34,381 bases of DNA from Alphaproteobacteria bacterium HGW-Alphaproteobacteria-3 (GTDB lineage: Bacteria > Pseudomonadota > Alphaproteobacteria > Parvibaculales > Parvibaculaceae). The translations under genes were made by a program, and so were the position numbers. Below the pieces are notes generated by a model that worked only from the letters and a program-made list of their open reading frames with translations, was not told the origin of the DNA and made no database searches. The stretch is taken from the NCBI GenBank assembly GCA_002842875.1, contig PHEF01000049.1, positions 1 through 34,381 on the forward strand, read 5' to 3'. This document shows, in pieces, positions 1 through 7,849 of this stretch; positions within the stretch are counted from its first letter, which is position 1; every line of letters begins with the position of its first letter.

Positions 1-45
1 GCCAGGTAAATGACCGCGAGCCGAAAGGTCGAGGTCTGTAAGAGT

Positions 46-723
46 TTAATCAGCGGCACGCAGCGAGTATCCCGCACCGCGCACGGTGTGCAAGAGCGGC
101 TGATCGAAATTCTTGTCGATCTTGGCCCGGAGACGGGAAATATGGACGTCGATCACGTTCGTTTGCGGATCGAAATGATATTCCCAGACGTTTTCCAGCA
201 ACATGGTCCGCGTGACGACCTGGCCCGCATGTTTCATCAGATATTCGAGCAGGCGGAACTCGCGCGGCTGGAGGTCGATCTCCTGCCCTTCCCGCATGAC
301 CTTGCGGGCGAGAAGATCGACTTCGAGGTTGCCGACCTGAAGGCGCGTGCGGACCTGATCCGGATTGGCCCGGCGGACAAGCACCTCGATGCGAGCGAGC
401 AGTTCGGCGAAAGCGTAAGGTTTCGTGAGGTAATCGTCGCCTCCGGCCTTGAGGCCCTTGATACGATCGTCCACCTCGCCCAGCGCGGAAAGGAAGAGAA
501 CCGGCGTGCGCACGCCCTCCTCCCGCAGGGTTTCGACGACACTCAGCCCATCGCGCCTGGGCAGCATCCGATCCACGATCAGAACGTCGAACGAACTTGA
601 GAGGGCAAGCGTCAGCCCTTCGTCGCCATCCGCGGCGTGATCGATGATGTGGCCGCTTTCGCGCAGACCCTTCACGACATAGGCCGCCGCTTCGAGATCG
701 TCTTCAATCACAAGAATGCGCAT
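46..723 (-). CDS. OmpR/PhoB-family response regulator
   Basis: A 225-residue two-domain transcriptional regulator. The receiver domain (about residues 1-115) has the acidic pair D8/D9, the phosphoacceptor D51 and the conserved K101 in a TKPY motif. The C-terminal winged-helix DNA-binding domain (about 125-222) carries the family pattern around LQPREFRLLEYLMKH and ends in VRGAGYSL. The ATG at 723 is the only start that keeps the full receiver fold. The gene lies downstream of degP on the same strand after a 234-bp GC-rich gap (724-957) containing a GCGGCC/GGCCGC hairpin but no gene, so it may have its own promoter. In rhizobia the same position, after cycHJKL and degP, holds an envelope-stress-type regulator with its kinase next. 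The partner kinase would lie left of the window and is not visible. Target genes cannot be read from the sequence. Confidence 0.95.
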   Translation of the reverse strand: MRILVIEDDLEAAAYVVKGLRESGHIIDHAADGDEGLTLALSSSFDVLIVDRMLPRRDGLSVVETLREEGVRTPVLFLSALGEVDDRIKGLKAGGDDYLTKPYAFAELLARIEVLVRRANPDQVRTRLQVGNLEVDLLARKVMREGQEIDLQPREFRLLEYLMKHAGQVVTRTMLLENVWEYHFDPQTNVIDVHISRLRAKIDKNFDQPLLHTVRGAGYSLRAAD

Positions 724-957
724 TGCTGTGCCAAGCTCCAGATGTCTTGCCCGACGGACGGCCAGTGGGCCGTGCCTTCACACCTTGCGGCCGGTGGGCC
801 GCGCCGCCGATGCCGCGGGGGGAAGCATCGAACGGCACGGCCCTGCGGCCCATTCTCGGTGGGGTCCGGGCCACATGGCGACCGGTCTTGCCCCCCCCTC
901 CGGCGCAGCCCCGATTTTTCTCAATCGCTCGACTGCTTCCGGTTTCGCTTCGTCGCG

Positions 958-2448
958 TTACGATTTCTGCAGCGACAGCGCCACGAAACGCTGCCGGTTT
1001 TCGCTGCGAAGGAGAAGGAGCACCGAGCTCTTCTTCGCCTTGCTTGCTTCCTCGACGCCGGAGACGACATCCGCGGGCTTCTTCACATCGCGCCCCGAGA
1101 CCTTCACCACGATATCGCCCGGCTGAATGCCCTTTTCGGCTGCATCGCTCGCGGGATCGACGGTCTTCACGACGACGCCGTCGGGCGAATCCGCGAGAGC
1201 GAGGCCGAGGCTTTCGGTGGTGACCGCTTCGGGTTCGGCGCCAGGCTCGGAAGCGGACGCCATCTGCGGGTTTTCAGGGAAGACACCGATCCTGACGGCG
1301 ATCGCCTTTTCGCGGCCGTCGCGCCAGACGACGAGCTTTGCGTTGCTCTCGGGTTCGAGGTCGGCGACTGTCCGGCTCACGGCCCGCACGTCTTCCATCT
1401 TCTTGCCGTTCACGTCGAGAATCACGTCGCCGGTCCTGACGCCGGCCTTCTCGGCGGGGCTGCCCTCGCCCACCTGGGCAACAAGTGCGCCACGCGGCTT
1501 GTCGAGGGAGAGCGAGGAAGCCACTTCGTCATCCACCTGCTGAATGGTGACGCCGAGCCATCCGCGCGTGACCGTGCCCTTGTCCTTGAGCTGGGCGACG
1601 ACGCTCTTCGCGATCGAGGAGGGGATGGCGAAACCGATACCGACGCTGCCACCGGTCGGCGAGAAGATCGCCGTGTTCACGCCAACCACATTGCCGTGCA
1701 CGTCGAAGGTGGGGCCGCCGGAATTGCCCTTGTTGATCGACGCATCGATCTGGATGAAATCGTCATAGGGCCCGGCGCCGATCTCACGGCCACGAGCCGA
1801 AACAATGCCCGTGGTAACGGTGCCGCCAAGGCCGAAGGGGTTGCCGACCGCGAGCACCCAATCGCCGACACGCACATTTTCGGAGTCGCCGAAGACCACA
1901 TATGGCAAAGGCTTCTTGCTTTCGACCTTCACAAGCGCGAGATCGGTCTTCGCGTCCTTGCCGATCAGCTCCGCCTTCATTTCACTGCCGTCGTCGCGGA
2001 TGACGGTGATGTCCTTGCCGTCGCCGACGACATGGTTGTTGGTGACAATGTAGCCATCGGCCGAAATCAGGAACCCGGAGCCAAGCGCCGTCGCATGACG
2101 CGAGCGCGGCTTGCCGTTCGGACCTTGCGGCTGGAGATCGCGGAAGAATTTCTCGAAGGGGCTGCCGGGCGGAAAGGGCATTTCCGGTCCGGCAGGCGCC
2201 GTGGCGCTCACCTCTTCGTCGACGCGAATGCTGACCACGGCCGGGTTCACCTTTTCGACGAGATCCGCAAAGCTCGGCAAACGCTCGAGCGCATTTGCCG
2301 CCGGCGCGGCGGAACGCGTGTCGAGCGGAGCCGTTTCGGCAAAGGCCCCCGTGACCGGCGCGGCAAGGGCGAGCGCGCCGGCGGTGGCAAACGCCAGAGC
2401 CGTGAGACGTAATGTGGGGCGCAGTGTTGTGTCGCGACCGTTCCGCAT
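958..2448 (-). CDS. degP: DegP/HtrA-family periplasmic serine protease (Do-like)
   Basis: A secreted ATP-independent serine protease/chaperone for misfolded envelope proteins. The frame is open up to 2541, but the ATG at 2448 is preferred: an AGGGAG ribosome site sits just upstream and the product then starts with a classical signal peptide (residues 1-37, ending GAFA). It is 496 residues long, normal for the family. With this start the catalytic triad is H139 (TNNHVV), D169 (TDLALV) and S243 (GNSGGP). Two PDZ domains follow, at about 295-385 and 400-490; the second is degenerate. A proline/glycine-rich linker between the signal peptide and the protease domain is typical of alphaproteobacterial Do proteases. 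It lies 140 bp downstream of ccmH on the same strand and upstream of a response regulator, an arrangement conserved in rhizobia that suggests a shared role in periplasmic quality control. Confidence 0.95.
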   Translation of the reverse strand: MRNGRDTTLRPTLRLTALAFATAGALALAAPVTGAFAETAPLDTRSAAPAANALERLPSFADLVEKVNPAVVSIRVDEEVSATAPAGPEMPFPPGSPFEKFFRDLQPQGPNGKPRSRHATALGSGFLISADGYIVTNNHVVGDGKDITVIRDDGSEMKAELIGKDAKTDLALVKVESKKPLPYVVFGDSENVRVGDWVLAVGNPFGLGGTVTTGIVSARGREIGAGPYDDFIQIDASINKGNSGGPTFDVHGNVVGVNTAIFSPTGGSVGIGFAIPSSIAKSVVAQLKDKGTVTRGWLGVTIQQVDDEVASSLSLDKPRGALVAQVGEGSPAEKAGVRTGDVILDVNGKKMEDVRAVSRTVADLEPESNAKLVVWRDGREKAIAVRIGVFPENPQMASASEPGAEPEAVTTESLGLALADSPDGVVVKTVDPASDAAEKGIQPGDIVVKVSGRDVKKPADVVSGVEEASKAKKSSVLLLLRSENRQRFVALSLQKS

Positions 2449-2588
2449 GGATAACTCCCTGTCGTTGCGCCGCTTCATCGCCAGCCCGATACGCGGCGGC
2501 GGCATGCCTGGAGGACAGAATCCTTTCCTGATCCTTTCCAAATCATGTCCAATAAATTACGAAAATGTAAGGCGGAATAAAGGCGCGT

Positions 2589-3071
2589 TCAGGGCGCGGA
2601 ATCCGGCGGATTCCCGCGGGCCATCAGTTCGGCAAGACGCGCCTCCTCCTCTTCGGTGAGGCTTGAGACGCCCGTTTCCAGACGCTTCCGGCGCAGGAAG
2701 AGCACCGCCACGATGCCACCCCCGAGAAGAACGAACCCGGGCGTGAGCCAGAGCACCCAGGTCGCGGGCTTGAAGCGCGGGGTCATCAGCACGAACTCGC
2801 CATAGCGCGCGATGACGAAATCGAACACTTCCTTGTCGGTATCGCCGGCGGAAATCCGTTCACGGACGATACGGCGAAGATCGCCCGCCAGTTCCGCATC
2901 GGAATCGTCGATCGACTGGTTCTGGCAAACAAGGCAGCGAAGTTCCTTCGAAATCTCCCGGGCGCGCGCCTCCTGTTCGGGGTCGGGCAGCCGTTCCGAG
3001 GGCGAGACAAGCGCGAAGGCGGGAATCGAAAGACAAAAGAACAGGAGCGCGGCGGCAAGAAGATGTCGCAT
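2589..3071 (-). CDS. ccmH: Cytochrome c maturation protein CcmH (CycL/CcmL type)
   Basis: A 160-residue membrane-anchored periplasmic thiol protein that keeps apocytochrome c cysteines reduced for heme ligation. It has a signal/anchor at 1-20, the diagnostic LRCLVCQNQSI motif with redox cysteines C46 and C49, and a C-terminal membrane helix (about 103-125) followed by a short charged tail. This is the short single-domain form; the TPR domain of E. coli CcmH is the separate CcmI here. The ATG at 3071 lies 4 nt after the ccmF stop, which decides the start although the frame is open further upstream. No ccmG sits between ccmF and this gene. In rhizobia the thioredoxin-like partner is encoded elsewhere. 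Confidence 0.95.
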   Translation of the reverse strand: MRHLLAAALLFFCLSIPAFALVSPSERLPDPEQEARAREISKELRCLVCQNQSIDDSDAELAGDLRRIVRERISAGDTDKEVFDFVIARYGEFVLMTPRFKPATWVLWLTPGFVLLGGGIVAVLFLRRKRLETGVSSLTEEEEARLAELMARGNPPDSAP

Positions 3072-3075
3072 GGCG

Positions 3076-5052
3076 CTACTCCGCAGGCGCCGCGCGCAGC
3101 CGGGCGCGCGTCGGCGCGCCGACGCGAAGGCGGCGATCCGCGAGCGACATGATGCCGCCAATCGACATAACGATGCCGCCAATCCATATCCATGGGGCGA
3201 GATTGTTGCGGTAGGCACGCACCACCCATTTGCCGTCATCCGCAGGCTCGCCGAGAACGACATAAAGGTCGGCAAAGCCGTTGGTGCGGATCGCAGGTTC
3301 CGTCTTCTCCTGACGCTCGGCGGGGAAGCGGCGCTTCTCCGGCATGAGGACGCCGAGATCGCGCCCGCCTTGCGATACGCGAACCACGCCGACCGTCGCT
3401 TCGTAGTTCGGGCCGTCGCGCATGCCCACCCGTTCGAGGGTCAGCGTATAGCCCGCGATTTCGGCGCTCTCGCCGGGCGCAAGCGTGGTTATGAGTTCGC
3501 TTTGCCATGCCGTGACGCCGACAATGCCGGCGACGGCAACGCCAAGGCCACCATGCGCGAGTGCCGTTCCCCATGCGGCGCGCGGCAGGCGGCGAGCACG
3601 ATCGAGACTTTGGGAAAGCGGCGTCGAGAAGAGGCGGATGCGCCAGGCGATTTCGGATGCCGCGCCCGCGACGAGCCAGACGGCAAGCGCCATGCCGAAA
3701 GGCGCGAGCCAGGGTCCGTCATGGGCGACGGCAAATGTCGCAAGACAGGCGATGAAGGCAAGACCGGCCGCCGCCATCAGCCGCTCGGCCGCCGCCTTCA
3801 CATCCGCCCGCTTCCAGCCGAGCAAAGGCCCGAGCGGGACGAGGCAGAGGAGCGGCACGAAGATCGGCACGAATGTGTAGTTGAAAAAAGGCGGACCGAC
3901 CGTGATCTTCGCCCCGGAAATCGCGTCGAGAAGCAACGGATAGAGCGTACCGATGAAGACGGAAGCAACGGCCGCGGAGAGCAGCAGGTTGTTCATGAGG
4001 AGCGCGCCTTCGCGGCTTACCGGCGCGAAGATGCCTCCGGTCTTCAGCAAGGGTGCACGCCAGGCGTAAAGCGCGAGCGAACCGCCGACAAAAACGATCA
4101 GAATGCCGAGAATGAATATGCCCCGCGCGGGGTCGACGGCGAAGGCATGCACAGAGGTGAGAACACCCGAACGCACGAGGAAGGTGCCAAGCAAGGAAAG
4201 CGAGAAGGCGAGGATCGCAAGCAGGATGGTCCAGCTTTTGAGTGCGCCGCGCTTTTCCGCGACGATGGCGGAATGCAGGAGCGCGGTGCCCGCGATCCAG
4301 GGCATGAGCGATGCGTTCTCGACCGGGTCCCAGAACCAGAAGCCGCCCCAGCCGAGCGTGTAGTAGGCCCACCATGAGCCCATGGCTATGCCGATGGTGA
4401 GGGACAGCCATGCGGCGAGCGTCCATGGCCGCACCCAGCGCGCCCACGCGGCATCGACCTTGCCCTCGATGAGCGCGGCGATGGCGAAGGAGAAGGTCAT
4501 GGAAAAACCGACATAGCCCGCATAGAGCCATGGCGGATGGAAGGCGAGCGCGCGGTCCTGCAGGATCGGATTGAGCCCCCTGCCCTCGAAAGGCGCGGGA
4601 TCGAGCCGCAGGAAGGGATTGGACGTGATGAGGATGAAGAGCAGGAAGGCGACGGCAATGGAGGCCTGCACGCCCAGCACGCGGGCGCGCAGCGTGTCGG
4701 GAAGATTGTTGCCGAAGAGCGCAACCATCGCGCCGAACAGGGCGAGGATGAGCACCCAGAGCACCATCGAACCTTCGTGATTGCCCCAGACGCCGGAGAC
4801 CTTGAAGATCATCGGCTTTTCGGAATGCGAGTTGTCGAAAACGAGCTTCACCGAAAAATCGGAGACGACGAAGAGCCAGACGAGCGCACCGAACGCCAGG
4901 GCAACGAGCAGGAACTGGAGGAGCGCCGCCGGATTGGCGATACCGATCAATTGCGCATCGCGGCGATGCGCGCCGACCATCGGCACCGTCATCTGCACGA
5001 GCGATACGGCGAAGGCAAGCACCAGCGCGAAATGGCCGAGCTCGGCGATCAT
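3076..5052 (-). CDS. ccmF: Heme lyase subunit CcmF
   Basis: A 658-residue polytopic inner-membrane protein of system I cytochrome c biogenesis. With CcmH and CcmI it transfers heme from holo-CcmE to CXXCH motifs of apocytochromes in the periplasm. The conserved [11 protein letters not shown] segment (near residue 90) and the tryptophan-rich heme-handling WWD motif [19 protein letters not shown] (near 235) are both present, within about 14-15 hydrophobic helices. Length fits the family. Its ATG overlaps the ccmE stop by 4 nt (ATGA), so translation is coupled, and ccmH follows 4 nt after its stop. Nothing is missing or truncated. Confidence 0.97.
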   Translation of the reverse strand: MIAELGHFALVLAFAVSLVQMTVPMVGAHRRDAQLIGIANPAALLQFLLVALAFGALVWLFVVSDFSVKLVFDNSHSEKPMIFKVSGVWGNHEGSMVLWVLILALFGAMVALFGNNLPDTLRARVLGVQASIAVAFLLFILITSNPFLRLDPAPFEGRGLNPILQDRALAFHPPWLYAGYVGFSMTFSFAIAALIEGKVDAAWARWVRPWTLAAWLSLTIGIAMGSWWAYYTLGWGGFWFWDPVENASLMPWIAGTALLHSAIVAEKRGALKSWTILLAILAFSLSLLGTFLVRSGVLTSVHAFAVDPARGIFILGILIVFVGGSLALYAWRAPLLKTGGIFAPVSREGALLMNNLLLSAAVASVFIGTLYPLLLDAISGAKITVGPPFFNYTFVPIFVPLLCLVPLGPLLGWKRADVKAAAERLMAAAGLAFIACLATFAVAHDGPWLAPFGMALAVWLVAGAASEIAWRIRLFSTPLSQSLDRARRLPRAAWGTALAHGGLGVAVAGIVGVTAWQSELITTLAPGESAEIAGYTLTLERVGMRDGPNYEATVGVVRVSQGGRDLGVLMPEKRRFPAERQEKTEPAIRTNGFADLYVVLGEPADDGKWVVRAYRNNLAPWIWIGGIVMSIGGIMSLADRRLRVGAPTRARLRAAPAE

Positions 5053-5531
5053 GGATAGCTGCCCTGCCCGTAGGTTTCGGAATGCGAGGCTTCTGCCCCT
5101 TCGCCTTGCCAGTTGCCGGACTTCTTCAGCGCAGCTGCGACTTCGGGCGGCATGTAATTCTCGTCATGCTTCGCAAGCACCTTGTCGGCGATGAAGCTGC
5201 CATCCGCCTGCACGGCGCCCTCGGCCACGACGCCTTGCCCCTCGCGGAAAAGGTCCGGCAGGACACCGCGGTAGATCACGGACATCGTTTCCACGAAATC
5301 GGTCACGTTGAAGCGGACGGTCGCGTCGGTCAGCTTCTGAAAGGAGCCTTCTTCGACGAGGCCGCCAAGGCGAATGCGCTCGCCGGGCTCCACGCCGCGT
5401 TCGGCCACCTCGCTCGGGCTATAGAAGAAGGTGACGCTGTCGCTCAGTGCGAAGAGCACGAGCCCGGCAGCAAGGCCCAGAATGCCAAGGCTGACGAAGA
5501 TGAATGTGGCGCGGCGCTGCTTGCGCGTCAT
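5049..5531 (-). CDS. ccmE: Heme chaperone CcmE
   Basis: A 160-residue periplasmic heme chaperone anchored by one N-terminal helix (about 9-29) after a positively charged start. The OB-fold domain follows, and the heme-binding motif [13 protein letters not shown] places the covalent heme ligand at H122 and the axial Tyr at Y126. The tail is short and flexible, as usual. It receives heme from the CcmABCD machinery, which is not in this window, and delivers it to CcmF, whose gene overlaps the ccmE stop. The upstream neighbour in this operon is not ccmI, as would be expected, but a GH46-like hydrolase gene, 63 bp away. Confidence 0.96.
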   Translation of the reverse strand: MTRKQRRATFIFVSLGILGLAAGLVLFALSDSVTFFYSPSEVAERGVEPGERIRLGGLVEEGSFQKLTDATVRFNVTDFVETMSVIYRGVLPDLFREGQGVVAEGAVQADGSFIADKVLAKHDENYMPPEVAAALKKSGNWQGEGAEASHSETYGQGSYP

Positions 5532-5594
5532 GTTTCTGCAGCGGCCGGCGAAACCGCTAAATCGTCGCGGGGGATGGGATTTCGGGCGGCGCAG

Positions 5595-6533
5595 TCAAAT
5601 CCCCAGCATCAGGCGGGTGGCCGTCCCCGCAACGCCATCGTCGACAAGGCCGAATTCGCGCTGAAAGGACTTCAATGCCTTTTCGAGGTTCTCGCCGAAC
5701 ACCCCGTCGCCATTGAGGGCGTAACCTTCCCTGACCAGTGCCGCCTGCAAGGCGCGAACGTCGTTTCCCGTCATTCTGGGTTCGGTGAGGCGGAGCGCGC
5801 GCGTCCCGGTGTCGTCGGCCGAAACGGGAACGGGCGCCGGCGCGGGCATGTCCAGTACCTCCTCGTCGATGCGGATACCGCGCACCGTCATCGGCAGGGC
5901 CAGCGACCAGTTTCCCGCCGCAGCAAGGGCGGCGAAGACGTCCATCCGGTAGACCGTCTTGCGGAGCAGGCCGTTGGCATGGCCGGCGAGCCAGGCGCGC
6001 CGTTCCGAAACATAGGTCTGCGTCCACTTCCTGGCGCCCGCCTTCCCCGGCAGGCCAACTTTCGCCACGGTGCGGTCCCGCATCGCGCTCCATGAACCAT
6101 GAACCGCGCTGTCATAGACGACGGCGGCGGAAAGCGCCTCGCCAAGACCGAGTTTCTCCGCTGCGGCGACGGCGGGCGTCCAGTAGACGCGGTCGAAGAA
6201 GGCGTCCTGCGTGTCCTGCATCGCGGGATCGGCGCCCGCCTCCTTCAGCAGATTGCGGAAGGTCCAGTCGGTGTCGAGGCGGAGTTCGATATCGGCGAGC
6301 CGCTGCAGGTAAGGCTGCAACGCGCGCGCATGCAATGCGTGCGGCGATGCGATATAGGCCTTGATGAGAAGATGAAGATTGCCGCTGCCCAGCGTTGTCT
6401 GGGCGCGGCCATAGGTGAGATGGCCGTTATCGCCCGCGAGCAGCGTAACGCGAGCGTAATCGCCGCGCGCCGATCCCGTCTCGAATATGTTGACGATCGC
6501 TTTTGCCGCTTCTTTCTGCCGTTCGTTCAACAT
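5595..6533 (-). CDS. GH46 chitosanase-like protein with C-terminal peptidoglycan-binding domain
   Basis: A 312-residue two-domain protein. Residues 1-210 match the glycoside hydrolase 46 pattern: IVNIFETG with candidate catalytic acid E18, a GDNGHLTYGRAQTTLGSGNL block holding candidate second carboxylate D35, and FDRVYWTPA and YDSAVHGSW blocks. Residues about 245-312 are a PG_binding_1 repeat (GNDVRALQAAL, DGVFGENLEKALKSFQREFG). No signal peptide is visible, so export would need another route. The ATG at 6533 is chosen because it starts right at the family N-terminus; a TTG at 6572 would add 13 residues with no family similarity. The gene lies between ccmI and ccmE on the same strand, 68 and 63 bp from each. 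The substrate could be chitosan or a cell-wall glycan. It is unexpected inside a cytochrome c maturation cluster. Confidence 0.85.
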   Translation of the reverse strand: MLNERQKEAAKAIVNIFETGSARGDYARVTLLAGDNGHLTYGRAQTTLGSGNLHLLIKAYIASPHALHARALQPYLQRLADIELRLDTDWTFRNLLKEAGADPAMQDTQDAFFDRVYWTPAVAAAEKLGLGEALSAAVVYDSAVHGSWSAMRDRTVAKVGLPGKAGARKWTQTYVSERRAWLAGHANGLLRKTVYRMDVFAALAAAGNWSLALPMTVRGIRIDEEVLDMPAPAPVPVSADDTGTRALRLTEPRMTGNDVRALQAALVREGYALNGDGVFGENLEKALKSFQREFGLVDDGVAGTATRLMLGI

Positions 6534-6601
6534 GGAGCCGCGTCCGCCTCGCCTTGTGTGAGTCGGCAGCAATCCTACAGCGCGGTGGGGCAGACCGGGG
6601 A

Positions 6602-7693
6602 TTAGTCGGAGAGCGATTCTTCGGCTAGCGATATTCGGGCGAGCGCCGCCTCGTCTCCCGAGAACGCTGCTCTTGCGCCGGCGACCGCTTCGCGCGCCAT
6701 CGCGGGCTCGTTCAGCACCCTGTAGGAACGAATGAGCCGCAGCCAGCCATCGAGATCGTCCGGATCTTCCGCCAGGCGGGCCGCGAGACCTTCGACCATG
6801 CCGCGAATCATCGGTTCGTCGACGTTTGAAATCGCCGGGCCACGCTCGACGGCGGCGATCCGCGCACGGAGCGCGGCCGCCCAGGATGCATTGTCCGGCG
6901 CGGAAGCAAGCAATCCCTTCCAGCGTTCGAGCGCCGCGTCGCGATTTCCGGCTTCGAGTTCGGCGGCACCGAGGAAATATTGTGCGCGCGGCTCCTGCGG
7001 GTCGATTTCCGCCGCCCTTTCGAAGTCGCGCCTTGCCGCCGGACCGACGATGCCGTCATCGGCCATCACGCGGGCCTCGCCGCGCGCCGCAAGGCGGCCA
7101 GGGGTTACTCCGCCCACCATCATGGCGCGGCTCCAGGCGTTCGCGGCTTCCTCGAAACGTCCGAGCTGAAGATAGGCGGGCGCGACCAGCTCCCAGCCAC
7201 GCAGATCGTCCGGCTCCTTCTTGAGATGGCGCTCGATCCGCAACACCAGTCCTTCGAGCGGGAGTTCTTCCGGCGGCACGTTCATGCGCTCGGCGAACGG
7301 CCTGCCCTCCATACCTGGCGAGCCCTCGGCAAGATAGACGGCGATCGCGAGAGCGGGGACGGCAAGTACGAGGAACAGCGCCGTGCCCTTGCGCCAGCGC
7401 GGATCGGCGGTGCCGTCGCGCCGCATCCTTGTTCGTTCCTCGTCTGCCGCGAGCAGGCGGCGCGATACTTCGATACGTGCGGCTTCCGCCTCCGCCGCGC
7501 CGATGATGCCGCGGTCGAGATCGCGCTCGATCTCCTCCAACTGGTCGCGATAGAGCGCAACCTCGCTGTTGCCGATGTCCGCCTCTGCCGCCCGCGATCC
7601 GGCATATAGCGGACGCAGCATCAGCCAGAGCGTGAGGCCCGTGAGCGCCGCGAAAGCGAGGAAGAGAATGATGTCGTTTGCCGGAAGCAGCAC
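6602..7693 (-). CDS. ccmI: Cytochrome c biogenesis protein CcmI (CycH)
   Basis: A 363-residue TPR-containing apocytochrome c chaperone. A first membrane helix (about 7-26) is followed by a cytoplasmic segment with the pattern LYRDQLEEIERDLDRG and then VSRRLLAADEER. The second helix is at about 102-121. The rest is periplasmic and contains TPR-like repeats (WELVAPAYLQLGRFEEAANAW; ADELEAGNRDAALERWKGLL-type units). It holds the C-terminus of unfolded c-type cytochromes for the CcmF/CcmH ligation complex. It is the first gene of the leftward operon. The 156-bp gap to the divergent acylase gene (7694-7849) must carry its promoter, where a CTATAC on the minus strand (about 7733-7738) is a possible -10 without a convincing -35. 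Confidence 0.93.
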   Translation of the reverse strand: MLLPANDIILFLAFAALTGLTLWLMLRPLYAGSRAAEADIGNSEVALYRDQLEEIERDLDRGIIGAAEAEAARIEVSRRLLAADEERTRMRRDGTADPRWRKGTALFLVLAVPALAIAVYLAEGSPGMEGRPFAERMNVPPEELPLEGLVLRIERHLKKEPDDLRGWELVAPAYLQLGRFEEAANAWSRAMMVGGVTPGRLAARGEARVMADDGIVGPAARRDFERAAEIDPQEPRAQYFLGAAELEAGNRDAALERWKGLLASAPDNASWAAALRARIAAVERGPAISNVDEPMIRGMVEGLAARLAEDPDDLDGWLRLIRSYRVLNEPAMAREAVAGARAAFSGDEAALARISLAEESLSD

Positions 7694-7849
7694 GAAAACC
7701 GCCTTTTTGGAAACCGTCCCGATTGCCGAGCCTGTATAGAGGTTTCGCGGCGCTCCCGAAAGCGGCGGAGGGACGCAGTGCGCGGCCCCGGAACCGCCGA
7801 ATTTGACGGAATCGGGCGGTGGGTTAGGCTGCGCGCCTGACGAACATCA

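Noticed and set aside
724..957. Small gene or terminator between degP and the regulator
   Set aside because: Several short inverted repeats exist but no ORF has a ribosome site and no stem is followed by a T run.
637..2412. 591-residue plus-strand ORF opposite degP
   Set aside because: It is a GC-rich shadow frame with His/Arg/Asp-rich composition and no family resemblance; the opposite strand has an intact protease.
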